Source of the DNA: a virus
Direction: 5' to 3' (one strand)
Virus record (IMG/VR): IMGVR_UViG_3300031834_000002
Span: 1-64,000 of that record
Length of the DNA: 64,000 bases
Under the pieces are notes generated by a model, which saw only the letters and a list, made by a program, of their open reading frames with translations, had not been told where the DNA came from and did no database searches. Positions within the stretch are counted from its first letter, which is position 1; each line of letters opens with the position of its first letter. Below are positions 49,366 to 59,363 of the stretch, piece by piece. The position numbers were made by a program, and so were the translations under genes.

Positions 49366-50209
49366 AATAGGAATTATAGTTACAACTTTCTTACGCAATT
49401 CTTTATTAGAACGAATTATTGGTTCTATTTTAGCCAATTGGAAAGATGAATATATCCTCTTTATAGGTAATCAGGGGATTTTAGACGAAAATCATCTTAA
49501 ATACCTTCAAAATGCCCTTAATTTACAGGGGTTTAAGGCAGAGAATTCAATAATTAACGATATTACAGGACAATCTACCAAAAAAGCGAAAATAGATGGT
49601 TTATTAGCATATAATGACAAAATTAAGTATTATAGATTGTCTTATGATTGTGGACTTAGTTATGCTCGTAATTTCTTAGTGCAAGAAGCAAATAAAGTAG
49701 GATGTAATTATATTTTTCTTACCGCAGATAGTTATGAATTTAAAGATTATAATTTAGAACCAATAATAGAATTTTTAGAATCCGATGATAAAAATGGTTT
49801 AGTAGGATTTATTGAAGATGAAAAAAAAGACCCCTATTGGAGTTGGGATTTAGAACTTGTTCCTAATCAACATTTTTTATTAAAAAGACCTAAACAACCT
49901 ATAATAGAATTTAAAGAACTTAAATTTCAACCTTGCAATGTAACCCAAAATTTTTATTTAGCAAAAACTAAAATGCTATTAGATGTTCCTCATGATAATG
50001 ATTTGAAATTATGTGAACATGAAGATATAATGTATCGTTTTAAATTAGCTGGTTATAAGGTCTTTTTTAATGATTCGATTCATTGTAAATATATTAACCA
50101 AAAACCAAACGAATATTCTGAAAAAAGACAAAGAATCTATAATGAATTTAAAAAGAAATTACAAGAAAAATATCATATTAAAGGATGGATAAGAATAGAT
50201 AGAAGTTAA
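49355..50209 (+). CDS. Glycosyltransferase (GT-A), 284 aa
   Basis: IGIIVTTFLRNSLLERII at the start, SYDCGLSYARNFLVQEA (about 88-104), FLTADSYEF and CEHEDIMYRFKLAGYKVFF (about 222). A third GT of the same type as its two upstream neighbours. The overlap of 11 bases suggests coupled translation. The usual DxD appears as TADS, so metal use may differ. Confidence 0.7.
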   Translation: MGTKIGIIVTTFLRNSLLERIIGSILANWKDEYILFIGNQGILDENHLKYLQNALNLQGFKAENSIINDITGQSTKKAKIDGLLAYNDKIKYYRLSYDCGLSYARNFLVQEANKVGCNYIFLTADSYEFKDYNLEPIIEFLESDDKNGLVGFIEDEKKDPYWSWDLELVPNQHFLLKRPKQPIIEFKELKFQPCNVTQNFYLAKTKMLLDVPHDNDLKLCEHEDIMYRFKLAGYKVFFNDSIHCKYINQKPNEYSEKRQRIYNEFKKKLQEKYHIKGWIRIDRS

Positions 50210-50262
50210 AATTACCATACTATATATAAAACTATACATGTTGTTAGGTAACTAAAAATACT

Positions 50263-50967
50263 ATGGAAAATAAATCCAATCAATTAATAATTTTAGGAGG
50301 TGGTTCAAGTATTTCAGAAGGTTTATCTTTTGGGCTTTGGGATAAACTAAAAGGGCATTTTGTTATCGGAACTAATTACAGCTACAAATTCTACGAAGCA
50401 ACCTTACAAACATATGTAGATAGCACCTTCTACACTCAAAATTTCGAAGATATAAAAAAATTGCCCTTGATAATAGGACAAGGACGACATATAGATATGA
50501 AAAATAGACCAGAAAATTCTTTTGTTATTTCTACAAATCATATATATAATAGAGATTTAAAAGATGGAGTTTATAGTGCAATGCTTGTAGGGTTATACTC
50601 TCTTTCTTTAGGTATTTATTTATTAGATTTTGGAGAAATTTATTTATTAGGTTTTGACTATGGTAATATAGATAATAAAGTCGATGACAAAAAAAGAAAA
50701 ATTACTCATTTTTATCAAAGTCAAATCAATCATCGTGGTATTGGAAAAACAAGTTGGTATGATGCAAAAAATCGTGCAGACAAGGATTTTGGAGTTTATT
50801 CTTCCGAAAAACAATGTAAAATTTATAATGTTTCTCCATTATCAAAAATAAATATCTTTGAAAAAATTTCATATGAACAATTCTTTATGAAATTAGATAA
50901 TAAAACTTTTGACCAAAATGAATTGAGGAATTATGTTAAGGAACAACTTAAAAACAAAATTAAGTAA
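50263..50967 (+). CDS. DUF115/MAF-like glycosyltransferase candidate, 234 aa
   Basis: LIILGGGSSISEG at the start, FVIGTNYSYKFY, YVDSTFY and IYLLGFDYGN near 135 resemble the DUF115/6-hydroxymethylpterin or sialyltransferase-like fold found in phage and motility-accessory proteins. A sugar-transfer role fits the cassette; a pterin role is the alternative. Own RBS is weak; a short gap of 53 bases precedes it. Confidence 0.5.
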   Translation: MENKSNQLIILGGGSSISEGLSFGLWDKLKGHFVIGTNYSYKFYEATLQTYVDSTFYTQNFEDIKKLPLIIGQGRHIDMKNRPENSFVISTNHIYNRDLKDGVYSAMLVGLYSLSLGIYLLDFGEIYLLGFDYGNIDNKVDDKKRKITHFYQSQINHRGIGKTSWYDAKNRADKDFGVYSSEKQCKIYNVSPLSKINIFEKISYEQFFMKLDNKTFDQNELRNYVKEQLKNKIK

Positions 50968-51469
50968 TCTTATTTTCGGAGGGATAATTGGAGGCATTTT
51001 AGGTGCGTTGGGAGGAACAGATAATTCATCTAAAATCTTTCGTAGAATTTCTTTACCTCTATTTCTTGCTGGAACTGCATGGAATCATTTACACCATTGG
51101 TATATATTTAGTATATTATTGCTAATTCCTATTTTTAGTATAGGATATGGAATCCCTTCAAAAGATGATAAAGGCAGTTGGTTAGGTAGGTCTTTTTATG
51201 CCTTATTTGGTCATAATATGCCATTAGCGAACATATTTACAAGGGGAACGATAGGATGTCTTATTTCCCTTGTTTTAGCCCCCATAGCATTATTAAAGGG
51301 CGATTTAGTGGTATATTTGATAGGTTGTCTCGTTATTATAGTAGTTTTTGCGACATTATCTTGGAAAGACTTAGGAGGATTTGAATTTCAAGGAAAAAGG
51401 CTACTTTGGAGCGAATTTACCCCTTATTTCGTAGTATCTATTATTATATTACTTTTAATCTATTTTTAA
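50933..51469 (+). CDS. Phage membrane protein, 178 aa
   Basis: RBS TTGAGGAATT overlaps the end of the previous gene. GGIIGGILGALGGTDNSSKIFRRISLPL near the start, then four or five hydrophobic helices, is a pattern I recognise from conserved phage membrane proteins. Last plus-strand gene; the minus-strand tail module ends six bases after it. Confidence 0.55.
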   Translation: MLRNNLKTKLSNLIFGGIIGGILGALGGTDNSSKIFRRISLPLFLAGTAWNHLHHWYIFSILLLIPIFSIGYGIPSKDDKGSWLGRSFYALFGHNMPLANIFTRGTIGCLISLVLAPIALLKGDLVVYLIGCLVIIVVFATLSWKDLGGFEFQGKRLLWSEFTPYFVVSIIILLLIYF

Positions 51470-51475
51470 ATAATA

Positions 51476-53062
51476 TTAATCATTTGTAAAATTGACTATA
51501 ACTGATTCTAAATCGCTCTCCATATACGAAAAAATATGTTCGAATACTGTTAGCGAACAATAAGAACGTAAATTTATACCAGACAAAACAAATCCTTTAG
51601 AACCAAGTTCTCCATTATAATATTTAATTGCATCTGGAAATGCTATCATTAAATCATCGTAACAATTTCTTAATAAATTAATTTTTGACATTGAGTTATA
51701 ATCGAAAGGTTGTGACCAAGCGCTAATAACTGAAAATCTTATAAAACCTCCTCCATCAATATAACCTAATGGGGTATCATATCTAATTCTTACTTCTATA
51801 GAAGGGTCGTCAAGAGAACTATAAATAGTATCTATACAATGAAAAGTATCGCCAAGAAAAAGATTACTATCTACATGAAAAGCATTTTCAGAAGTTACTG
51901 CAAATAAACGGAGTTGCGATTTGGTATTAATTTTCAATAAAGGGGTAATTAATGTTGTCGGATACCCTTTTGTATATATTTGCATTTCTTCATAATAAGT
52001 TCCTATATCATCAGTTTCTATATGAGTAGTTCCTAATAAAATTCCATGTAAACGTTTTACATTACTATAAGAAGTCCATTTAGAAGGAATTATTGACCCT
52101 ATTATGCTGGTTATCCAAAAATGTTCTGTTGATTGTCCAATTTGACCTTGAATAATTGGAGTATTAAAATCAATAATACCTTGTTTATCAATCAAAATAT
52201 CTTTTTGTGATTGGTCTATCCAAAATATAGATTGACACCATGAAGTTATCATCATTAAAAATTTTCTTAAATCTTCTATATGCATATCTTTAATTTGATA
52301 TTTTCCATTTTCAGCAGTTAAACCTAAATCTATCCAATCCATTTGATGTAGAATTTTTCTTTCTATGCCTTCTTCGTCATAATTAAAATAATCTTCTTTT
52401 GTTTGTCCTGTGATTTCTAATATTTTTTCTGTAGATTCTCGTAATTCTGCTATATGTTTTTTATTTATAATCCAATAACCATATTCGTCAGATTGCACTT
52501 TTGAAAATTCTGTTCTATCGACTTCTATAATACCGCTATCTATTTCTTGTTGTATGCGAATATCCTGTAATTCTTTTATATGAATAGCTTTAATCCTTAA
52601 AAATCCTTTATAATAAGTTTGTAAAGTATTCTCAAATTGATTAGTATATATATTCAATTTTTTATTTATACCACTTTTTGTTAAAATAGAATCATCTTGC
52701 CATGTTCCTAATTTACTGAAGCATTTAGGGCAACGGTCGATATAAAGAATTTCTTCTTGTGGCGGAGGATTAGCTACCACAGGTATCAGAGTTTGAGTTT
52801 CTTCTGCAATCATACTGATAATTTCCTCGTTGACTCCTACATAAGTTCTATCGATATATCGAATACAACTTTTTATTTTTTCTTCAGTTTGGGTAATATT
52901 AACCGCAATAGTGGTTATTATGGGTTCTTCTTCTTCTTTAGTATATATTATCTTCTCAGTTGAAATATTTATTGCAGTAGTAGATATTGCTTTAGTTAAA
53001 TCTACAATTGGTAAAGGAATAGGGACAGGCATTGGAAAATTAGGGAGAGGTATTAAAGGCAT
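51476..53062 (-). CDS. Large tail-associated protein, 528 aa
   Basis: The ATG at 53062 follows AAGGAGGAAATTTAC and begins MPLIPLPNF; an ATG nine codons earlier lacks this support. The N-terminus is proline-rich, CPKC...CFSK near 110 may bind zinc, and the remainder is beta-rich with segments such as LRLFAVTSENAFHVD. Located at the distal end of the tail operon, so a receptor-binding or baseplate protein is plausible. Not recognised. Confidence 0.5.
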   Translation of the reverse strand: MPLIPLPNFPMPVPIPLPIVDLTKAISTTAINISTEKIIYTKEEEEPIITTIAVNITQTEEKIKSCIRYIDRTYVGVNEEIISMIAEETQTLIPVVANPPPQEEILYIDRCPKCFSKLGTWQDDSILTKSGINKKLNIYTNQFENTLQTYYKGFLRIKAIHIKELQDIRIQQEIDSGIIEVDRTEFSKVQSDEYGYWIINKKHIAELRESTEKILEITGQTKEDYFNYDEEGIERKILHQMDWIDLGLTAENGKYQIKDMHIEDLRKFLMMITSWCQSIFWIDQSQKDILIDKQGIIDFNTPIIQGQIGQSTEHFWITSIIGSIIPSKWTSYSNVKRLHGILLGTTHIETDDIGTYYEEMQIYTKGYPTTLITPLLKINTKSQLRLFAVTSENAFHVDSNLFLGDTFHCIDTIYSSLDDPSIEVRIRYDTPLGYIDGGGFIRFSVISAWSQPFDYNSMSKINLLRNCYDDLMIAFPDAIKYYNGELGSKGFVLSGINLRSYCSLTVFEHIFSYMESDLESVIVNFTND

Positions 53063-53567
53063 GTAAATTTCCTCCTTCTGTTCCTGCATATAAAATATTA
53101 TTATTTACTAACATACAATTAATTTGTTCTCCTAAATTTAAAACTTCAGTAAAAATAATTTCATTCCATTCGTATATTTTACCACTTAAAGAACTGACAT
53201 AAATTTTATTATCAAAAGTAATCATGTCAGTGGGTCGTTCTGGAATAAAAGATTTATAAACATTTGAAATTTTATCATATTCATATAATTTGCCATTGTA
53301 ATCAATAGAAAATAAATTTATATTTACTGTTAAAGCCACAACTTTATCTGTTATATTACAAATAGAAATTAAAGAATCATTTAAAAATTTATAAATCAAA
53401 CCTGCATTATCACTAACATAAAGGTCAGAATCATAAATTGCATTATCTGTAATTTCTGTTCCATTTGTAGCACCAACAAAAATTAAGTTATCTACATCAT
53501 CGAACATATACATTCTTCCTGTTGAAGAAAATCCATATAATTTGTTATTAAATGTAATTAATTTCAT
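53040..53567 (-). CDS. Beta-propeller-like repeat protein, 175 aa
   Basis: Repeated units with YGFSSTGRMYMFD, LYVSDNAGLIYKF, FSIDYNGKLYEYD, IYVSSLSGKIYEWN and LYAGTEGGNLHAF: at least five G-x-(L/I/M)Y strands about 35 residues apart, i.e. a PQQ/Kelch-like propeller. Probably a tail-tip or fibre-associated module. RBS AAAAGGAAA. Confidence 0.6.
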   Translation of the reverse strand: MKLITFNNKLYGFSSTGRMYMFDDVDNLIFVGATNGTEITDNAIYDSDLYVSDNAGLIYKFLNDSLISICNITDKVVALTVNINLFSIDYNGKLYEYDKISNVYKSFIPERPTDMITFDNKIYVSSLSGKIYEWNEIIFTEVLNLGEQINCMLVNNNILYAGTEGGNLHAFNTSP

Positions 53568-53576
53568 ATTTTCCTT

Positions 53577-54263
53577 TTATTCGCTATAAACTGCAAAAAA
53601 TCTCCAAACTTGTGAACTTTTATCCCATATGATATTTGTTTTAGAATTACTTTCATTTTGTAAAAGACTTCTTTTTTCCTGTCCTTTACTATCAAGTGCT
53701 ATATTACCATCTTCATCTCTTTCTACAAAATAACATTTTTTAATATCTATTTCGTATGCAGTAGTTCCCCATTTTTGTGTATCTGCATTAAATATTAAGT
53801 CTAATAATCCTATTTTTTCTACATTCTCTTGCTTAGAATTTTGCATTTTTTTAATTTTCGGATAAGTTTTCCAAAGAGATTGACAATCTTTATTAAAAGT
53901 TATATTTTCTTCCCAATCTATATCATATTCTATAATTTCTAAAGTATTTATATCCAATGCTCCTCCAGAAAAACGAGAATGAGAATGACGATTATAACCT
54001 TTAGTAGAGTCAGATGGTTTTGTTCCATAAGGAGGAAAGGTTAATTCTACATCATTCCATATAATCGAACCAGCTAAAGCTTGTGATAGTCCTGTAGAAA
54101 TATCAATTGCCCTTTGTTGACTATGGTCTTTAATACCTCCTGATTTTGAATATGGAGTAATTGCTTTTTCTTCTACGTTATTTGAAATATCTTCTAATTT
54201 AGATGTTAAAAGTTTTATTTCTTGTTCTAATTCTTCTATTCTTCCATTTAAAGTTTGTTCCAT
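53577..54263 (-). CDS. Tail fibre-like protein, 228 aa
   Basis: A coiled coil at residues 4-35 suits a trimer stem, then RHSHSRFSGGALDI and a beta-rich end with SSQVWRFFAVYSE. Its position between the hub-like gene and the propeller gene suggests a fibre or fibre-attachment protein. RBS GAGGAGAAT. Confidence 0.5.
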   Translation of the reverse strand: MEQTLNGRIEELEQEIKLLTSKLEDISNNVEEKAITPYSKSGGIKDHSQQRAIDISTGLSQALAGSIIWNDVELTFPPYGTKPSDSTKGYNRHSHSRFSGGALDINTLEIIEYDIDWEENITFNKDCQSLWKTYPKIKKMQNSKQENVEKIGLLDLIFNADTQKWGTTAYEIDIKKCYFVERDEDGNIALDSKGQEKRSLLQNESNSKTNIIWDKSSQVWRFFAVYSE

Positions 54264-54265
54264 AC

Positions 54266-57200
54266 TTATTCTCCTCTCGAAGGAATACTAACAGACCGAG
54301 AATAATATCTTTTATTTTGCAATTGAATAGATACTGTAAACGATGAAATATTAATATTAATACTTTCTATATTTAAAGGATTATTCAAAATATTATTTAT
54401 CATAATTCTTTTAGAAAGGTCTATTCCATAATAACACAGAGCATCTAAAGTAATTTCTATATTTCCATTTATTTTTTCATCGCAATCTTTACTTAATTGC
54501 CAATCAGTATAATCTTTTGCAAAATTAGTATCGTTCCATGAAGGAATTATTTCTTTAACAGTTAAAAGAGCAGAATGTTCTGCATTTGTAATATATACCC
54601 ATTGAGGATTTTGGACTGTCCATTTATACCATTTATTTGCCTCAAATTTGAATTTTAATTTAATAGGTATATCTGGATTAGGTATTTGTCTAATAGCACC
54701 TACTTGTATAGATAAATTAGTTAAATTTAAATCTTTTATAATAGTTTTAGAATAATCTCCTATTTTATCAGTAAAAAACATCAATGGATTAGATATATCT
54801 GTTTCAGGGTTTTCAGTAGGAGTATTTGTATAAGAATAATATTGCTTTTTGAATAATTCTAATTCGATGTTAGACCTTCTCAGACCAATTTTGACACCTG
54901 TTCCATCTTCTATAAAAAAATATTGAGGTTCGTTAAATATAAGAAGTCGATGTTCGTAATCTATAGTAAATCCATCGTTGAATTCTTCTTTTTCCCATCC
55001 ATATCTACTTTGTGCCACAGATATTTTTGGAGGTTGCCAATCGCTATATGATTCTAAACTTCTATCTAATTCAGGTATACTATATTTTTTAAATACATCT
55101 TTATATAATTCGTTATCTTCTGTTTTATGATGGTCAAATCCATATCCTGTTGATGAATTTTTTGATAAAACTTCATAACGAGAATCCCATGCTGGAACAG
55201 CATAACACCAAAAATATCTATGATTATAACCTGAAAATTGTTTAGTTCCTCCTTGTGAATTAAATCTACGAATTACTTTTTCTCCCATTTGAACTCTATA
55301 TTTATTAACAATATTTTCGACATCATTTCTTATAGTATGATTTAATATTTGATATAATTTTAAATTTTCTCCAAATTCTTGAACTTCTAAATTGATAATA
55401 TCTCCATTTCCATCGATTTTAAGTTTTGGTGTTTCTGTTATATCATAATACCAAGAAAAATTTCCTGATTGTTCTGTTAAATTTGTAATTGCATCTGATT
55501 TTCCAGACCCAAAAATATCTATAGTCTGTGGAATAAAATTGCCAATATTAAAATTAATTCCGCATACTGCAAGACCTTCTTTAATAGTATTATAGTATAA
55601 TTCTGTTTCGTCTTTTGGTTTATGTCCTACATGAAAATAAACATTCTCTTGATTATCTTTCCAATATTTATCCTGACAATTAATCTTAATATGTTCTGGA
55701 TTATCAGTAGGATTTATTTGAGTTATATATCCTTTATATAATGTCCATATATGATATTTAATTTCTACTTCGGATTCCATATCTGGTTTAGTAGAATCAT
55801 AAGGTCTTGCTAATTCAAATACAGCAGTATGAGCACTATTTAATCCTTTAGAAATAGTAATACTGTCTATATTAGCATCTGCTTGTTCTATAGAATCTAT
55901 ATAAACTTTTATATAAGATTTTCCTAAAGATTGCACTCCAGCATTTTCTACAGTAGGAGGAGGAGTTTGTGGAGGAATAATTGGAGGAGTCGTAGTATAA
56001 ATACCAAAACTTATATAATTACTTATGCCTATATTATTAGTAACTGTTACATTGTATCTTCCATTAGCAAGACTGGGAACTAAACAAGTAATAGAGATAT
56101 TAGTCCAATTTGTTATCACAGCAATAGTTGTATCAAATTTTACCAAACCTTGAATTGCTCCAAAATTAGTTCCTGTAATAATTCTACTATCTCCTATTTG
56201 ACCTATTGTAGAAGATAAACTGGTAATATGAGGAGAAGGAATTTGAAAAGATTTTCTTGTTCTTATATCATTTTTTAAATTATAGATTTCTTGACGTTTA
56301 GTATTGATTTTATTAGTTAAATTTTTAATAATAACAGAACTTACAATTGAAATAAGATTACTGAGATTATTTAAAACTTGTCTACAAAATACAAATTTAT
56401 TTTCTATATTTCCAAATTGTTGTTTACACATCCTAAAATCATTAATTAAATCTCTTGTTTCTTGTAATTCAAATTGTATAGTATCAGATAAAGATAAAGT
56501 ATCTGAAAGTTCTTGTTTTTCTAAAGATACATCTAATTCTATATTGTCTGAAAGAGATAAAGAATCTATATCTATAAATTCTTTTAAATTAAAGTCGTCA
56601 GTTAATGAAATTTCATCATCTAATATTGCTTTTTCTAATGATAAATTAACAAGGATATTATCTGATAAAGATAAAGTATCGCTTTTAATGACATCAGTTC
56701 CTAAATCTACAAAACTATATCTCGTATCATAAGGCGAACCTATTTCATCTTGATGTAAAGTTCTAAGTATTCCATCTGTCGATATATTAAGACAACTTAT
56801 CCTATTAAGAGATATTCCAGTATCGAGAATAGTTCCTAAAGCATCCCATGTTTCTCCAACTCGTTTAATATAATATGCAGTATTAGTTTCATTGGCATAA
56901 ATAACTATTACTATATTATTCGCTAAAATTCCAATATCCAAACGAGTAGAAGGCTTAATATTAGCAGTTATTATTGTAGTTTTTACGACATCCCAAGACG
57001 AAATATATCTTTTATATACAATAGAAGAACTATTATATCTCCACGCTAAATGAATATAATTATTAATATCTACTGCAACTACTGGATAGCGAGCTTGATT
57101 TGCTAAAACATTGGTTTCTACAATTACATTACTCCAAGAAGTTGTATATATTAATTCTTTTACTTCGGTATAATATAAATAACTGCATGTAAATACATGC

Positions 57201-57730
57201 AAAGTCTCTCCAATTACACAAGCATCGATATGGGAAGAAAGTTGACTCGGATTTATTGTAGTCCAATTTACGCCATCATTATCAGAATAAGAAACATTAA
57301 GATTATTAGTGCCATTTACAGAACAAGCGAATAATCTTCCAGAAATAGTTTTTCTAATGACTGAACAATCGAAAATACTATTTAAACTATTCCATACTAT
57401 ACATTCAACTCCAATAGACCAAGTTCCTACAGAATAAGTTAATTTTATTACAGACCCACGACTGTTAATATTATTATAATATAATATATATATATTATTA
57501 TCGGAATCTATACAAGTATTATAAAAACGAGCACCAGTATTAACAATTTGAATAGCACTTCCCCACGTTACTCCATCATCTATTGAGACCTGATAACATA
57601 AATTAGTAGGAGATATTGTGCCTAAATTAACTATTGCTACTAATTTTCCGTCAGTCGTGCGGAGAATTCGCTGAGCATTAGATGCTAAATAAGTATTGTT
57701 ATTTGTAGTAGTTCCTAATAAAACACTCAT
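54266..57730 (-). CDS. Chimeric tail hub protein with BNR, IPT/TIG domains, 1154 aa
   Basis: Order of parts: about 1-330, a beta-propeller with BNR-type Asp boxes (SIDDGVTWG, SDNDGVNWT); 340-430, four degenerate LSLSDNI-type repeats; 430-490, a coiled coil; 500-580, an IPT/TIG domain (PHITSLSSTIGQIGDSRIITG ... NGRYNVTVTN); a proline-rich linker (PPIIPPQTPPPT); 615-1154, a tail hub/baseplate-like region (SYIKVYIDSIEQADANIDS, LYKGYITQINP, WYYDITETPKL). Likely binds or reads host glycans at the tail tip. RBS AGGAGTAAT. Confidence 0.65.
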   Translation of the reverse strand: MSVLLGTTTNNNTYLASNAQRILRTTDGKLVAIVNLGTISPTNLCYQVSIDDGVTWGSAIQIVNTGARFYNTCIDSDNNIYILYYNNINSRGSVIKLTYSVGTWSIGVECIVWNSLNSIFDCSVIRKTISGRLFACSVNGTNNLNVSYSDNDGVNWTTINPSQLSSHIDACVIGETLHVFTCSYLYYTEVKELIYTTSWSNVIVETNVLANQARYPVVAVDINNYIHLAWRYNSSSIVYKRYISSWDVVKTTIITANIKPSTRLDIGILANNIVIVIYANETNTAYYIKRVGETWDALGTILDTGISLNRISCLNISTDGILRTLHQDEIGSPYDTRYSFVDLGTDVIKSDTLSLSDNILVNLSLEKAILDDEISLTDDFNLKEFIDIDSLSLSDNIELDVSLEKQELSDTLSLSDTIQFELQETRDLINDFRMCKQQFGNIENKFVFCRQVLNNLSNLISIVSSVIIKNLTNKINTKRQEIYNLKNDIRTRKSFQIPSPHITSLSSTIGQIGDSRIITGTNFGAIQGLVKFDTTIAVITNWTNISITCLVPSLANGRYNVTVTNNIGISNYISFGIYTTTPPIIPPQTPPPTVENAGVQSLGKSYIKVYIDSIEQADANIDSITISKGLNSAHTAVFELARPYDSTKPDMESEVEIKYHIWTLYKGYITQINPTDNPEHIKINCQDKYWKDNQENVYFHVGHKPKDETELYYNTIKEGLAVCGINFNIGNFIPQTIDIFGSGKSDAITNLTEQSGNFSWYYDITETPKLKIDGNGDIINLEVQEFGENLKLYQILNHTIRNDVENIVNKYRVQMGEKVIRRFNSQGGTKQFSGYNHRYFWCYAVPAWDSRYEVLSKNSSTGYGFDHHKTEDNELYKDVFKKYSIPELDRSLESYSDWQPPKISVAQSRYGWEKEEFNDGFTIDYEHRLLIFNEPQYFFIEDGTGVKIGLRRSNIELELFKKQYYSYTNTPTENPETDISNPLMFFTDKIGDYSKTIIKDLNLTNLSIQVGAIRQIPNPDIPIKLKFKFEANKWYKWTVQNPQWVYITNAEHSALLTVKEIIPSWNDTNFAKDYTDWQLSKDCDEKINGNIEITLDALCYYGIDLSKRIMINNILNNPLNIESININISSFTVSIQLQNKRYYSRSVSIPSRGE

Positions 57731-57771
57731 TATTATATTACTCCTTACTAAAAATTATATATTTTCTACAA

Positions 57772-58452
57772 TTAACTAACAGTTATAGTAATCTTATGTA
57801 TCAATTTATCTATATCTTTTAATTCATGTTCCCAAATAATTAAAGTTTTATAGCCATATTTTTTATAGGTATTTAATCTGCGTTTGTTTCTTTCTCCGAA
57901 TTTTGAAGGACGATGCCAATAATCTCCATAAAGTTCTATAATCTTTTTTTGTCCATTAATATTTATAAAATCTGGACAAAATTCTCCAATTATCATTTTT
58001 CCATTACCGACAAATTTATATTCATTTGGAAATACTTTTTGCAGTATTTTATTTAATAATTTTTCTGATTTATTTGGACTTTGACGATTGCCTTTTAATC
58101 GTTTTCCAAGAGTTTCTATAGAAGAACAAATCAAACATCTTTTGCTTCTATAATCAATTAATTGTTTTCCACAATCTACACATTTAGGCAGTTTTGATAA
58201 TTTGCCATAAGAATGATGATTTTTTCCACATCTAAATTTACCAGCACAAGAACGACAATTACCCTTTCCATATTTCCAACTTCTATAACTTATTTCATTA
58301 TCACATTCTTTACAATAATGAATTTTTCCTGTTTCTCCTCCAGTTGCCATTGCATCTAAATATTTAACTCTACATTTCCAACACCTTTTAGGAGGATTTA
58401 ATTTACCTCTATTTTGTAAAAGTATATTACAATCTATACAATAATTTTTCAA
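57772..58452 (-). CDS. Vsr-like homing endonuclease with zinc ribbons, 226 aa
   Basis: TTG start after AGGAAT. Three zinc ribbons (CIDC/CWKC, CKEC/CRSC, CVDC/CLIC), then KSEKLLNKILQKVFP, GEFCPDFININGQKKIIELYGDYWH and YKKYGYKTLIIWEHEL, the Vsr/EDxHD-type nuclease core related to very-short-patch repair enzymes. It sits between two tail genes and reads with them. Confidence 0.8.
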   Translation of the reverse strand: MKNYCIDCNILLQNRGKLNPPKRCWKCRVKYLDAMATGGETGKIHYCKECDNEISYRSWKYGKGNCRSCAGKFRCGKNHHSYGKLSKLPKCVDCGKQLIDYRSKRCLICSSIETLGKRLKGNRQSPNKSEKLLNKILQKVFPNEYKFVGNGKMIIGEFCPDFININGQKKIIELYGDYWHRPSKFGERNKRRLNTYKKYGYKTLIIWEHELKDIDKLIHKITITVS

Positions 58453-58473
58453 TTTTTATTCCTATTTCGTTAA

Positions 58474-58917
58474 TTATGTTATTTGAATCGTAATTTTTAC
58501 ATAGAGGTCGGTATCGATGTCAACATTTTTAGCTGTAAATGTAAATCTGTCTAACATATCTCCACCAGCAGAAGTATCATTAAATACACCAGCTTCAGTA
58601 ATTGCATAAGATTCAGCAGTGCCGAAATCAAATGTTTTTTCAAATATTGCTTTTCCTGTTGCTTCATAAGTAAGAGTAGCTAATGCTCTTTTTGATTCAC
58701 TAACTAATGCTTCTTGTCCTATTGCTGGAACCGTTACACCTTCTCCTACAGCAATAGTATTAAAATAATTAAGACTAACTCCATTTAAAAGTTTAGCAAC
58801 TTCTACTAAACCCATTGTAACTATCAGATTATCACATTCCCAACTATCAATCTTTGTTCCATCTTTTTTTCTTCTTTCGAAATATCCATGTCCTTTTAAC
58901 TTTAATTTTGATTCCAT
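58474..58917 (-). CDS. Tail fibre/baseplate-like structural protein, 147 aa
   Basis: NTIAVGEGVTVPAIGQEALVSESKRA and YAITEAGVFNDTSAGGDMLDRFTF form the pattern of small phage tail fibre/tip proteins (IAIGxG...L..E..R...EaGlF). Beta-rich. RBS AGGAGGAA. Confidence 0.6.
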   Translation of the reverse strand: MESKLKLKGHGYFERRKKDGTKIDSWECDNLIVTMGLVEVAKLLNGVSLNYFNTIAVGEGVTVPAIGQEALVSESKRALATLTYEATGKAIFEKTFDFGTAESYAITEAGVFNDTSAGGDMLDRFTFTAKNVDIDTDLYVKITIQIT

Positions 58918-58994
58918 TTTTTAGTTCCTCCTATTTTTGATAATATATTCTCGATATAAATATTTTTTAGTTAAAATATTAGAGTATTTGGATT

Positions 58995-59363
58995 TCATCG
59001 CCACCCCAAAGAATTAAGAGATTTTATAAAGGTGTCATTTATATTATATTCTATTCTCTCTATATTACTATTTTTTAAATTAATTTTATAACAAACAACT
59101 TTATCATTTTTAGACCCCATAACATAAGCATATTCTAAATTAACTTTTCCATTATTTTTACCATTCAAATCATTAGTGCCTTCAATAAAATGATAGTATT
59201 TATCATACATATCTAAACATAAATGGTTTCCATCAGGAAGAGTATAGAATAATCTTTTAATCTTTTTATCTGGAATTTCTGTCCATTTTGTTTTATAATA
59301 ATCTCCTCCTGTGTAGATACTTTCGTCCTCAAGAACTGCTACAAAAAGAGGTTTAATATTCAT
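58995..59363 (-). CDS. Hypothetical protein in tail operon, 122 aa
   Basis: ATGA overlap with the endonuclease upstream in the operon. Beta-rich, with LFVAVLEDESIYTGGDYYKTKWTEIP and IEGTNDLNGKNNGK. May be a tail accessory or immune-type cargo; not recognised. Confidence 0.5.
   Translation of the reverse strand: MNIKPLFVAVLEDESIYTGGDYYKTKWTEIPDKKIKRLFYTLPDGNHLCLDMYDKYYHFIEGTNDLNGKNNGKVNLEYAYVMGSKNDKVVCYKINLKNSNIERIEYNINDTFIKSLNSLGWR

Noticed and set aside
50933-51475. Bidirectional terminator between convergent modules
   Set aside because: The gap is six bases and contains no stem-loop that I can support.
56304-56732. 142-codon plus-strand frame in the hub gene
   Set aside because: Antisense to the LSLSDN repeat region; the repeat makes the reverse frame open by chance.
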